Assembly: GCA_937921035.1 (NCBI GenBank)
Contig: CALEUL010000061.1
Span: 158,330-222,329, forward strand
Direction of reading: 5' to 3'
DNA: 64,000 bases
Source of the DNA: an uncultured Porphyromonadaceae bacterium
GTDB lineage: Bacteria > Bacteroidota > Bacteroidia > Bacteroidales > Muribaculaceae
Shown here: positions 8,819-16,789 of the stretch, piece by piece
How positions within the stretch are numbered: the first letter of the stretch is position 1
Layout of the letters: each line of letters starts with the position of its first letter
Made by a program: the position numbers and the translations under genes
The notes under the pieces: model-generated
Seen by the model: only the letters and a program-made list of their open reading frames with translations
The model's database searches: none
Told to the model about the DNA's origin: nothing

Positions 8819-9396
8819 TTGACGACGCAGTACGCAAGGCCGACCGGATAATAATCGGCATCGACCCGGGCACCAACATCATGGGCTACGGAATTCTGGG
8901 TATATACAGCCGCAAGCCGCAGATGATTGCGATGGGCCTGATAGAACTGACAAAATTAGGCGACCACTATCTGCGTCTGGCCCGTATCTACGAGAGAGTG
9001 CTGATGCTCGTGGAACAATACTGTCCCGACGAGATGGCTATCGAGGCGCCCTTCTTCGGAAAGAATGTGCAGTCGATGCTCAAACTCGGCCGCGCCCAGG
9101 GTGTCGCAATGGCCGCGGCGCTCGCCAGACAGGTACCAATAACCGAGTACGAGCCGCGAAAGATCAAACAGGCAATCACGGGCAACGGCGCCGCCGCAAA
9201 AGAGCAGGTGTGCGAGATGCTTGTTCGAATACTCAATATCCCGAGAGAGAGCCTCCTGCCAAAACTCGATGCCACCGACGCCCTTGCCGCCGCTCTGTGC
9301 CACTTCTACGAATCGGACAAGCCGGTTGTGGCAAAAGGGGCCAAATCATGGAAAGAATACATTGCAAAGAACCCCGGAAAGGTTAAGGGGTTATAA
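8815..9396 (+). CDS. ruvC: Crossover junction endodeoxyribonuclease RuvC
   Basis: RuvC resolves Holliday junctions in the RuvABC pathway. The 193-residue protein shows the RNase-H-fold acidic residues: Asp17 in IIIGIDPGTNIMGYG, a Glu in MAIEAPFFGKN, and the C-terminal Asp pair in KLDATDALAAALCH. The QAITGNGAAAKEQV block is also typical. ATG 8815 overlaps the DUF4286 stop and is preferred over the longer open frame from 8740. ligA begins 22 bases downstream, giving a DNA-repair pair. Confidence 0.97.
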   Translation: MIDDAVRKADRIIIGIDPGTNIMGYGILGIYSRKPQMIAMGLIELTKLGDHYLRLARIYERVLMLVEQYCPDEMAIEAPFFGKNVQSMLKLGRAQGVAMAAALARQVPITEYEPRKIKQAITGNGAAAKEQVCEMLVRILNIPRESLLPKLDATDALAAALCHFYESDKPVVAKGAKSWKEYIAKNPGKVKGL

Positions 9397-9418
9397 CTAT
9401 ATTCAACAGCCTTCCGAT

Positions 9419-11431
9419 ATGGAGAATTCCGAAATAGAACGCATACACCGCCTGCGCGACGAACTGCACAGGCACAACTATAATTACTACGTCCTCAACA
9501 GTCCCGAAATCGACGACCGCGAGTTCGACATGCTCATGAAAGAACTCGAGGAACTCGAAAAACGGCACCCCGAAGAATACGATCCAAACTCGCCCACACA
9601 GCGAGTTGGTTCCGACCTCAACACCGGCTTCGAGCAGGCGGCGCACATATATCCTATGCTATCACTCGCAAACACATATTCCATCGACGAGGTCGACGCT
9701 TGGTTCCACCGTGTGGAGGACGCCCTTGTAGGACAGGAAAGCACGATTGTGGGCGAGATGAAGTTCGACGGCCTCGGCATATCGCTGATATACGAACACG
9801 GGCGTCTTGTGCGTGCCGTAACGCGAGGCGACGGCGAGAAAGGCGACGTCGTTACCGACAATATAAAGACCATCCGCAGCATTCCGCTGCAACTCCAGGG
9901 AAGCGGATGGCCCGATTTCTTCGAGATACGCGGCGAAGTACTACTGCCGTTCGAAGCCTTCAGACGCCTCAACCAACAGCGTGAAGAAGCCGGAGAAACA
10001 CCGTTCGCAAACCCGCGTAACGCCGCTTCCGGAACCCTGAAACTGCTCAATCCCGCCGAAGTTGGCCGCCGTGGCCTGGATGCGTATCTCTATTACCTTT
10101 TAGGCGAGAATCTGCCCTTCGACAACCACTACGACAACATAATGGCCGCCCGCTCGTGGGGCTTCAAAGTGTCGCCGGCAATGAAAAAGCTGCATACACT
10201 CTCCGAGGTAGACGAATACATAAACTACTGGGACAAGGCCCGAAAAGACCTCCCGGTGGCAACAGACGGCCTTGTGTTCAAGGTTAACTCGCTGCGCCAG
10301 CAACTAAACCTCGGCTTCACGGCAAAATCGCCGCGCTGGGCCGTTGCATACAAATTCACTGCCGAGCGTGCCCTCACGCGCCTGCGTTTCGTATCGTTCG
10401 ACGTAGGCCGCATGGGCATAATCACTCCCGTAGCAAACCTGGAGCCGGTGCTGCTTTCGGGTACAGTGGTAAAACGCGCCTCCATGCACAACGAGGACAT
10501 CATGATAGCACTCGACATACACGAGAACGATATGCTCTATGTGGAGAAAGGCGGCGAAATCATACCAAAGATTACAGGCGTAGACGTCAATCAGCGCCTC
10601 TCAGGAGCCATGCCCGTGCGCTTCGTAAGCCACTGCCCCGCCTGCGGCACTCCGCTTGTGCGAGTCGAGGGTGAAGCCGCATGGGTATGTCCCAACAAAC
10701 AGGGATGCGTGCCGCAGATTGTTGGACGCATCGAGCACTTTGTAGGACGCCGCATGATGAACATCGACGGCATAGGCGAGGAAACGGCGGCGGCACTACA
10801 CGCACACGGATTCGTTAACAACATCGCCGACCTCTACGACCTCACAGCCGGTCAGCTGATGACAATCGAAGGCTTCGGCGACAGAAGCGCCCAGCGTGTC
10901 ATAGACGGCATAGAGGCTAGCAAGAACGTTCCGTTCGAGCGCGTCGTCTTCGCCCTGTCCATACCGTTTGTAGGCGAAACAACGGCAAAGAAAGTCGCCA
11001 AGGCGGCCGGCTCGATAGAGAGGCTGATGGAGATGCCGGCATACGAATTGGAAGCGATAGAGGACGTGGGCCCGCGCATAGCCGTTGCCATAGAACAGTA
11101 TTTCGCCGACGGTCAGAACCGTGCAATAGTGGAACGCCTGCGTCAGGCAGGTCTTCAGATGGCTGTTCCCGAAGGCTCCGCTGCTGGGCCTGTATCCGAC
11201 ACCCTTGCCGGAAAGACATTCGTTATCAGCGGAGTGTTCGCAAAACACTCGCGCGACGAATACAAATCCTTGATCGAAGCTCACGGCGGCAAGAACGTCG
11301 GGTCTATATCCAAGAAAACCGACTATGTTCTCGCCGGCGAGAACATGGGACCCGCAAAGTTGGAGAAAGCTACAAAATTAGGCATCCCCGTTATATCCGA
11401 AGACGCCTTCCTCGAAATGATAGGTTCCTGA
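9419..11431 (+). CDS. ligA: NAD-dependent DNA ligase LigA
   Basis: LigA seals nicks in replication and repair, using NAD+. The 670-residue product has an N-terminal Ia domain (HNYNYYVLNSPEIDDREFD), adenylation Lys115 in GEMKFDG, an OB fold, a four-Cys zinc finger (CPACGTPLV...CPNKQGC), helix-hairpin-helix repeats (IEGFGDRSAQRVIDGI) and a C-terminal BRCT domain (LAGKTFVISGVF to the end). Length and order are normal. The frame extends upstream to 9221, but homology begins at ATG 9419. It converges with the DUF4421 gene, with one base between the stop codons. Confidence 0.97.
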   Translation: MENSEIERIHRLRDELHRHNYNYYVLNSPEIDDREFDMLMKELEELEKRHPEEYDPNSPTQRVGSDLNTGFEQAAHIYPMLSLANTYSIDEVDAWFHRVEDALVGQESTIVGEMKFDGLGISLIYEHGRLVRAVTRGDGEKGDVVTDNIKTIRSIPLQLQGSGWPDFFEIRGEVLLPFEAFRRLNQQREEAGETPFANPRNAASGTLKLLNPAEVGRRGLDAYLYYLLGENLPFDNHYDNIMAARSWGFKVSPAMKKLHTLSEVDEYINYWDKARKDLPVATDGLVFKVNSLRQQLNLGFTAKSPRWAVAYKFTAERALTRLRFVSFDVGRMGIITPVANLEPVLLSGTVVKRASMHNEDIMIALDIHENDMLYVEKGGEIIPKITGVDVNQRLSGAMPVRFVSHCPACGTPLVRVEGEAAWVCPNKQGCVPQIVGRIEHFVGRRMMNIDGIGEETAAALHAHGFVNNIADLYDLTAGQLMTIEGFGDRSAQRVIDGIEASKNVPFERVVFALSIPFVGETTAKKVAKAAGSIERLMEMPAYELEAIEDVGPRIAVAIEQYFADGQNRAIVERLRQAGLQMAVPEGSAAGPVSDTLAGKTFVISGVFAKHSRDEYKSLIEAHGGKNVGSISKKTDYVLAGENMGPAKLEKATKLGIPVISEDAFLEMIGS

Positions 11432-11432
11432 A

Positions 11433-12491
11433 TCACCAGAGATTGAAACGATAGCCGAAAACGGCCTCGCCACTGAGAATACCTCCGGCGTAGGTCGTTT
11501 TCTTGTCGTTGACAATAGCGACGTCGAACTTGCCGATGGCCCCGAAAAAGAAACAGCCGCTGTTCCATACAACCGACAGCTTCATGCGGTTGTAAAGCGA
11601 CAGCGAATACTTTTCTATATCGCTGTTCACAAATCCCTTGCGAAGACCTATCACAGGCGATTCGCTAACACCGAGCACCCACTTCGGGGCAAAGACCCAG
11701 TTGTAGCCGTAGCCTAATCGCAAGGCATAGTTGTATGTTTCCACCCTGTAGTGGCGGTCGAGCCACGTATCGGGAATATATGTCTGCAAATCTTCGGGAA
11801 CCAGTGAGAAATCGAAATCGAGATTCTGCCTGTAGATCGAAATTCCGGTATAGAACGAGCCATGACTCTTTTTCTGCAAACGGCTGAAACTGAAGGTGGC
11901 AGCCTCGGAATATCGTTTATGGTCAAAGAAGTAATACGCGTCCAGCCCCCATGTCTCGTTGTTGATTCCGTTGAACGGTATGTCCAGATGGTTGGAGGAA
12001 CCCTTTGGCCCGAAACGCTTTATCGTGGTACCTACATCGTTCGATATCAGATAAACCTCGGCGGCAAACAGCATGCAGTTGAATCCGAAACGCAGACGTT
12101 TGCGCGATTGAGGCTGACCGCCGAAAATCTTGCTGATATTCACATCGTAGCCCGCCGATACTGCCAAATAGGTGAGATACGCGCCGATGGTAGACGACGG
12201 ATCGGAAATCATAGTTATGCGCGTATCGTTGGGCAGCATAAAGTTATACGCGTCGGTCCAGTTGTCGGCTGTAACCTTGACATTGAACTTATAGCCCGTC
12301 GACTTTACAAATGTGGTGTCATAACCGTTGAAAAACTTGTCGCCCCAGCGGTATGTATTCACGACAAAACGCGGGAACTTGCCCCATGTGGCAATTGAAT
12401 CCAGAGAAAGACTGAGAGCAGAGACATGCTGCACCGGCACGAAAACCGCGCAAAACACCAACAGCACAAATATCAATCTCAATCTTTTCAT
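11433..12491 (-). CDS. DUF4421 family outer-membrane barrel protein
   Basis: The 352-residue protein has a signal peptide (MKRLRLIFVLLVFCAVFVPVQHVSA) and alternating aromatic/polar strands ending in GEAVFGYRFNLW, a C-terminal aromatic residue typical of outer-membrane beta-barrels. The overall pattern (a GDKFFNGYDTTFV opening and RLGYGYNWVFAPKW near the C-terminus) fits DUF4421, a Bacteroidetes family of unknown function. It is a single gene with its own promoter at 12514-12545 and is convergent with ligA. Confidence 0.8.
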   Translation of the reverse strand: MKRLRLIFVLLVFCAVFVPVQHVSALSLSLDSIATWGKFPRFVVNTYRWGDKFFNGYDTTFVKSTGYKFNVKVTADNWTDAYNFMLPNDTRITMISDPSSTIGAYLTYLAVSAGYDVNISKIFGGQPQSRKRLRFGFNCMLFAAEVYLISNDVGTTIKRFGPKGSSNHLDIPFNGINNETWGLDAYYFFDHKRYSEAATFSFSRLQKKSHGSFYTGISIYRQNLDFDFSLVPEDLQTYIPDTWLDRHYRVETYNYALRLGYGYNWVFAPKWVLGVSESPVIGLRKGFVNSDIEKYSLSLYNRMKLSVVWNSGCFFFGAIGKFDVAIVNDKKTTYAGGILSGEAVFGYRFNLW

Positions 12492-12513
12492 CTATAAACC
12501 GGAATTCGGAGTG

Positions 12514-12545
12514 CAAAGGTACAAAAAAACAGCAGGAACCCCAAA
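12514..12545 (-). promoter_or_regulatory. Promoter for the DUF4421 gene
   Basis: On the minus strand TTTG (12542-12545), a 20-base spacer and TACCTTTG (12514-12521) match the Bacteroidetes promoter consensus; the ATG is 22 bases downstream. Confidence 0.65.
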
Positions 12546-12604
12546 ATAAAACAAAATTCCGAAACCGCTGTAAATGCCACAAAATTGGCCGTAAGGTCCT
12601 GCGT

Positions 12605-12823
12605 TCAGCCAAGATAAGGCATCAGCAATGGCCAAAGAAGCGCGCATAGCGCAGTAAGAGCGGCCACAAACACAAGAATTCCCTTCAGTACCTGCCGCAC
12701 AGGACGGGGAAACGGAAGACGGTCGAAATACAGTATTCCTGCCATAATGTAATTGCCGTTCGCTTCTTCAAGAGCGCTCTTGGGCTCCGGCGATGCCTGT
12801 ATGTCTTTTTCTTTATGGCTCAT
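12605..12823 (-). CDS. Small single-pass membrane protein, unknown function
   Basis: The 72-residue protein has a polar, acidic N-terminal half and one C-terminal hydrophobic helix (VLKGILVFVAALTALCALLWPLL). I do not recognise a family. It starts 3 bases after the stop of the GNAT acetyltransferase gene and is probably cotranscribed with it. The N-terminus lacks a signal peptide, so a cytoplasmic N-terminus with a C-terminal anchor is likely. The spacing and plausible topology support it being real. Confidence 0.6.
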   Translation of the reverse strand: MSHKEKDIQASPEPKSALEEANGNYIMAGILYFDRLPFPRPVRQVLKGILVFVAALTALCALLWPLLMPYLG

Positions 12824-12826
12824 ATA

Positions 12827-13348
12827 TCAGAACAGTTTTTGGAAAATTAGAATATCAACATAGCTGTTGCCACGGCGCACCCACGAACGCAGACGTCCGC
12901 AAGCCTTGAATCCGGCCGAGGCAAAGAGGCGCTTCGATGGCTCGTTGTCCACAGCCACCTGCGCGGCAAGCTGATGCAAGCCCAGAGTATGCGAAGCATA
13001 GCGGCAAAGCATCTCCAGCGCCGCTGTACCGTAACCTTTTCCACGATTGGCCGAAAGGATAGAAACGCCTACGTAGCCCCGACGGTTGGAGGCGTCATAG
13101 TCGCTTATATCGACAGCCCCTACAGCGTTGCCTTCGGCATCCTCGACAATAAGACGCAACTGCCGGTCGGAGGCTATATCGGCCGAATAACTCTGGATAT
13201 AGTTCCACAGCATCATGCGGCTAACCGGTTGGTTCGAAACGGAACTACCGGCTTCGGCAATTTCGTTTTCAAGGAAATAGAGCATGTCAAGGTCGCTGCT
13301 CTCAACGGCCCGCAACTTTATTTTATCGTTCTGGAGAGTGTATGGCAT
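12827..13348 (-). CDS. GNAT-family N-acetyltransferase
   Basis: The 173-residue protein has the RimJ/RimL-type GNAT layout: an N-terminal KIKLRAVESSDLDMLYFLEN, central strands with GAVDISDYD, the acetyl-CoA pyrophosphate loop motif A (ANRGKGYGTAALEMLCRYA), and the C-terminal DNEPSKRLFASAGFKACG. It transfers an acetyl group from acetyl-CoA to an amine; the acceptor (ribosomal protein, antibiotic or small molecule) cannot be told. It lies downstream of recR, separated by a GTGGAG-rich imperfect hairpin, and is followed at once by a small membrane-protein gene. Confidence 0.88.
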   Translation of the reverse strand: MPYTLQNDKIKLRAVESSDLDMLYFLENEIAEAGSSVSNQPVSRMMLWNYIQSYSADIASDRQLRLIVEDAEGNAVGAVDISDYDASNRRGYVGVSILSANRGKGYGTAALEMLCRYASHTLGLHQLAAQVAVDNEPSKRLFASAGFKACGRLRSWVRRGNSYVDILIFQKLF

Positions 13349-13362
13349 TTGTTTTAGTTTTT

Positions 13363-13436
13363 AGTGGAGGGTAGAGTGTGGTGAGTTTTTAGGTGGAGGG
13401 AAACTCCTCTCCGCTCTTCACTCTCCCCTCTCCACT
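13363..13436. repeat. Imperfect GTGGAG-rich inverted repeat
   Basis: The left arm at 13363-13385 (begins AGTGGAGGGTAGAGTG) pairs imperfectly with the right arm at 13414-13436 (ends CTCTCCCCTCTCCACT). A further GGTGGAGGGAAACTCCTC unit lies inside. The purine/pyrimidine bias and repeated GTGGAG suggest a dispersed intergenic repeat rather than a normal terminator. It sits directly after the recR stop. Confidence 0.6.
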
Positions 13437-13441
13437 TATTA

Positions 13442-14059
13442 TCAAAGTTGAAAGGGCGTACGGGAAATCAATGAACGCGCAAGGGTGGCTTCATCTGTAT
13501 ATTCCAGCTCGTTGCCAACAGAAACACCTCTGGCAATCTGCGATACCTTAACCTGCGGTGCTTCACGGCTTAGCAGACGATAGATGTAGAAATTGGTTGT
13601 ATCGGCCTCGACTGTTGCGCCGGTAGCCAGAATCACTTCCCTGATACCGCCCGTTCGTGCCCGTTCAACCAGCGATGCTATGCTGAGCATATCGGGCCCG
13701 ATTCCGTCGACAGGCGAGATAAGACCTCCCAATACATGATAAACACCAAAATACTGGCGTGTGTTCTCCACGCTCATTACGTCTTTTACGCTTTCTACAA
13801 CACACACGGTCTGCTGGTCGCGACGGGGCGAAGCGCATATCGGGCATAACTCCTGTTCGCTGATGTTGTGGCAGCGGCGGCAATAGCGTACTCCCTCGCG
13901 AAGCGCTATGATTGCATTGCCGATTGCCAGCGATTCCTCGGTTTCGCGCCGCAAAAGGTGGAGGGCAAAACGAAGTGCCGTCTTGCGCCCTACACCGGGC
14001 AGACGCGAAAGGGCCGATACGGCATTCTCAAGCAGAACCGACGAAAACTCTTGTTCCAT
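13442..14059 (-). CDS. recR: Recombination mediator protein RecR
   Basis: RecR works with RecO and RecF to load RecA at single-strand gaps. The 205-residue protein shows the N-terminal helix-hairpin-helix (ALSRLPGVGRKTALRFALHLL), the four-Cys zinc finger (CRRCHN...CPIC), the Toprim domain (VCVVESVKDVMSVE, GVYHVLGGLISPVDGIGP) and the C-terminal Walker-like segment (SQIARGVSVGNELEYTDEATLARSL). Length and start match the family. A strong promoter box ends only four bases before the ATG, so the mRNA is likely leaderless. Confidence 0.97.
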   Translation of the reverse strand: MEQEFSSVLLENAVSALSRLPGVGRKTALRFALHLLRRETEESLAIGNAIIALREGVRYCRRCHNISEQELCPICASPRRDQQTVCVVESVKDVMSVENTRQYFGVYHVLGGLISPVDGIGPDMLSIASLVERARTGGIREVILATGATVEADTTNFYIYRLLSREAPQVKVSQIARGVSVGNELEYTDEATLARSLISRTPFQL

Positions 14060-14063
14060 AGCG

Positions 14064-14095
14064 CAAAATTAATCATTAAAGCGCATTTTCACAAA
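14064..14095 (-). promoter_or_regulatory. Promoter for recR, leaderless configuration
   Basis: On the minus strand TTTG (14092-14095), a 20-base spacer and TAATTTTG (14064-14071) match the consensus at both boxes. Only four bases separate the -7 box from the ATG, so transcription would start at or inside the start codon. Confidence 0.65.
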
Positions 14096-14184
14096 TACAG
14101 GACACCTTCGCATGAAGAATATAGGCAAAAAGTTATTCAAAATTGGCAAAAATGTCTTATTTATTCTTATTCGGAACAATTACG

Positions 14185-14216
14185 TTTGAAAAAAGGCATC
14201 GGAATTGTTAAATTTG
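14185..14216 (+). promoter_or_regulatory. Promoter for the RND efflux operon
   Basis: TTTG (14185-14188), a 20-base spacer and TAAATTTG (14209-14216) give a full consensus promoter, 70 bases before the tolC-like ATG. Confidence 0.75.
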
Positions 14217-14286
14217 CATGTTGAAAAAAAATATCTGCAATCTTAGGAATTCTAAGAAAATAGAAAAAAGAAAACAAGCATAAAAT

Positions 14287-15726
14287 ATGGATTTAAAACC
14301 AGTCATTATCGCTGCCGCGGCAGCGTTTCCAATTGCGTTTTCTATGCAGGCGCAGAACAGCCTGACGATTGCGCGCGACAGTCTTACTCTGGACGACTGT
14401 CTCACAATTGCGATGACAAACAGCCCAACAGTGAAGGTTGCCGACATGGAAGTTTCCCGAATGGACTATTCTCGCAAAGAAGTTATTGGCCAGTTGCTTC
14501 CAAACGTCGATTTCGGAGCCAGCTACAGCCGTACTCTTGCCAAACAAACGATGTACATGAACATGGACTTCGGCGGTTTCGGTGGAAGCGGCGATAGCGG
14601 AGAAGGCGGCGATAGCGGAATTCCGGAAACACAGAGCGACAGCAAAAAAGACAATGGCATAAAAATGGGTCTGGACAACTCCTACTCGCTCGGCTTCCAG
14701 GCTTCGATGCCAATTATTGCTCCGCAGCTGTGGCAAAGCCTGAGCATTTCAAAAGAGCAGGTCATACGCAACCTCGAAGCCGCAAAGCAAAGCCGGCAGC
14801 AACTCGTCAACCAGGTGAAAAGCGCATACTACGCTCTCCTCTTGGCCAATGACTCGCGACGCGTTATCCAGGAAAGCTACGACATGGCAGCTCTGACACA
14901 CGATACGTACGTCAAGCAACAGAAGCTCGGAGCCGCGTCGGACTACGACGTCCTGCGTACTTCCGTAGCAATGAAGAACATAGAGCCGCAGATCACACAG
15001 GCCGAGATTGCTATAAAACGCGCTCGTCTGAACCTCCTGATACTCATGGGACTGGATGCTGAATACGACCTTAAAGTGGCCGGAAAGCTCGCCGACTATC
15101 AGGAAGGCATGTACGGGGCTGCTCTGCAGGCATGCAATACCGACTACTCAGGAAACGCCGATCTGAAATTGCTGGACATAGACACCAACCTTACCGCCCG
15201 CAACCTCAAAATTCAGAAACTGGCATACTCCCCCACTCTCGCACTCACAGCAAACTACAACTGGACGTCCATGAGTAACGGATCGCCTTTCAAAAACTTC
15301 CGCTGGAATCCTTATTCCACAATCGGTCTGTCGCTGTCTGTACCTATATTCAGCGGCGGTCAGAGATACCACAAGGTGAAGCAGACAAAGCTACAGTTGG
15401 AGGAACTGCGCCTGCAGCGCGAGAACCTGGAACGCAACATTGCTTCGCAGGTCAATCTTGCTGTAGACAATATAAAAATGAACGTAGAGCAGATTTCGTC
15501 AAGCGCAGAAAGCGTGCGCCAGGCCGAAACGGCTCACGACATCATGGAAAAGAGCTTCCGCATCGGAGCCGCAAGCTACCTTAACCTGCGTGATTCCGAA
15601 CTGGCCCTGACACAGTCGCGCCTCTCCTATTTCCAGGCTATATACAACTTCCTCATTGCACAGAGCGAGCTTGAACTGCTCCAGGGCACAGCTCCTGTGG
15701 AAAAATATTCTTCTGCTAACAATTAA
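14287..15726 (+). CDS. TolC-family outer-membrane channel of an RND pump
   Basis: The 479-residue protein has a signal peptide ending near MQAQ, then two TolC repeats (LDDCLTIAMTNSPTVKVADME; later LQRENLERNIASQVNLAVDNI and FRIGAASYLNLRDSELALTQ). A Gly/Ser/Asp-rich insertion (about residues 97-120, GGFGGSGDSGEGGDSG) lies between strands of the first repeat, probably an extracellular loop. It is the first gene of the channel-adaptor-pump-PG0541 operon and has a full consensus promoter. It forms the outer-membrane exit duct of the efflux system. Confidence 0.92.
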   Translation: MDLKPVIIAAAAAFPIAFSMQAQNSLTIARDSLTLDDCLTIAMTNSPTVKVADMEVSRMDYSRKEVIGQLLPNVDFGASYSRTLAKQTMYMNMDFGGFGGSGDSGEGGDSGIPETQSDSKKDNGIKMGLDNSYSLGFQASMPIIAPQLWQSLSISKEQVIRNLEAAKQSRQQLVNQVKSAYYALLLANDSRRVIQESYDMAALTHDTYVKQQKLGAASDYDVLRTSVAMKNIEPQITQAEIAIKRARLNLLILMGLDAEYDLKVAGKLADYQEGMYGAALQACNTDYSGNADLKLLDIDTNLTARNLKIQKLAYSPTLALTANYNWTSMSNGSPFKNFRWNPYSTIGLSLSVPIFSGGQRYHKVKQTKLQLEELRLQRENLERNIASQVNLAVDNIKMNVEQISSSAESVRQAETAHDIMEKSFRIGAASYLNLRDSELALTQSRLSYFQAIYNFLIAQSELELLQGTAPVEKYSSANN

Positions 15727-15741
15727 AGCACTATCACATAT

Positions 15742-16758
15742 ATGAATCTCAAAGGAAGCACCTTTGCAACTACCGTCCTGTGCGCCCTGGCGCTGACCTC
15801 GTGCGGCAAGGACAACAAAACAACCGAAGAGGTTGAAGAACTGCCACGAGTTACTGTAGATGTGGCACACCGAATGTCTGTACCTCAGGAAAGAGAGTAC
15901 ACTGCAACCGTAGAAGCCGACAACATCAACAACATCGCGCCATCCGTGGCAAACCGTATCAAAAAAATTACAGTAGATGTCGGAGACCGCGTACAGCGAG
16001 GACAGCAGCTTGTTGTAATGGACCAGGCAAACGCAGACCAGCTGCGCATCAATCTTGAGAACACACGCCGGGAATACGACCGCGCTGTAAAACTCCTCGA
16101 GATAGGATCTGGCACACAACAGCAGGTAGACCAGCTTAAAACTCAGCTCGACGCCACTCAGTCGCAGTACGACAACCTTATGGAGAACACCGTCCTGCGC
16201 TCGCCTATCAGCGGCGTCGTTACTGCTCGCAACTACGATCCCGGCGACATGTGCGGCGCCCAGCCCATACTCACCGTAGGGCAGCTTAGCCCTGTGGTAA
16301 AAGTCATGATCAACGTTACAGAGAACGACATGACCAAGATTTCATCCGGCATGCCCGTAGAAATTGTATTCGATGCCTTCCCCGGCGAAACCTTCCAGGG
16401 CAATGTCAAGCGAATATATCCCACTGTAGACTCCTCTACACGCACCTTCCAGACCGAAGTTCAGGTATCAAACCCAAAGGAACGCATCAAACCAGGAATG
16501 TTTGCACGCGTTACTATCAACCAGGGCAATCAGGAGAATGTTGTCGTTCCAGACCGGGCCGTTGTTAAACAGACTGGCTCCGGCAACAAGTACGTTTACG
16601 TGCTGAACGGCAACAAAGTGTCATTCAAACGTGTGGAACTCGGCCAGCGCCTCGACAACACATACGAACTGCTTTCGGGCATCGAAGATGGCGACACCGT
16701 TGTTATAACCGGTCAGGTACGACTTACCGACGGTGCACAAGTTGAAGTTCAAAAATAA
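15742..16758 (+). CDS. RND efflux periplasmic adaptor (lipoprotein)
   Basis: The 338-residue membrane-fusion protein has a lipobox (CALALTSC, Cys21), so it is probably anchored by lipid. It then shows the lipoyl half (VANRIKKITVDVGDRVQRGQQLVVMDQ), a short helical hairpin, the second lipoyl half (TVLRSPISGVVTARNYDPGDM), beta-barrel and membrane-proximal domains (NVKRIYPTVDSSTRTFQTEV; VVVPDRAVVKQTG). It bridges the pump encoded next and the TolC-like channel before it. Spacing to both neighbours is short (15 and 31 bases). Confidence 0.94.
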   Translation: MNLKGSTFATTVLCALALTSCGKDNKTTEEVEELPRVTVDVAHRMSVPQEREYTATVEADNINNIAPSVANRIKKITVDVGDRVQRGQQLVVMDQANADQLRINLENTRREYDRAVKLLEIGSGTQQQVDQLKTQLDATQSQYDNLMENTVLRSPISGVVTARNYDPGDMCGAQPILTVGQLSPVVKVMINVTENDMTKISSGMPVEIVFDAFPGETFQGNVKRIYPTVDSSTRTFQTEVQVSNPKERIKPGMFARVTINQGNQENVVVPDRAVVKQTGSGNKYVYVLNGNKVSFKRVELGQRLDNTYELLSGIEDGDTVVITGQVRLTDGAQVEVQK

Positions 16759-16789
16759 TCTGCAACACTTACTATAAAGAATAAAGAAA

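Noticed and set aside
9221..9418. N-terminal extension of LigA
   Set aside because: It overlaps the end of ruvC out of frame and has no ligase homology.
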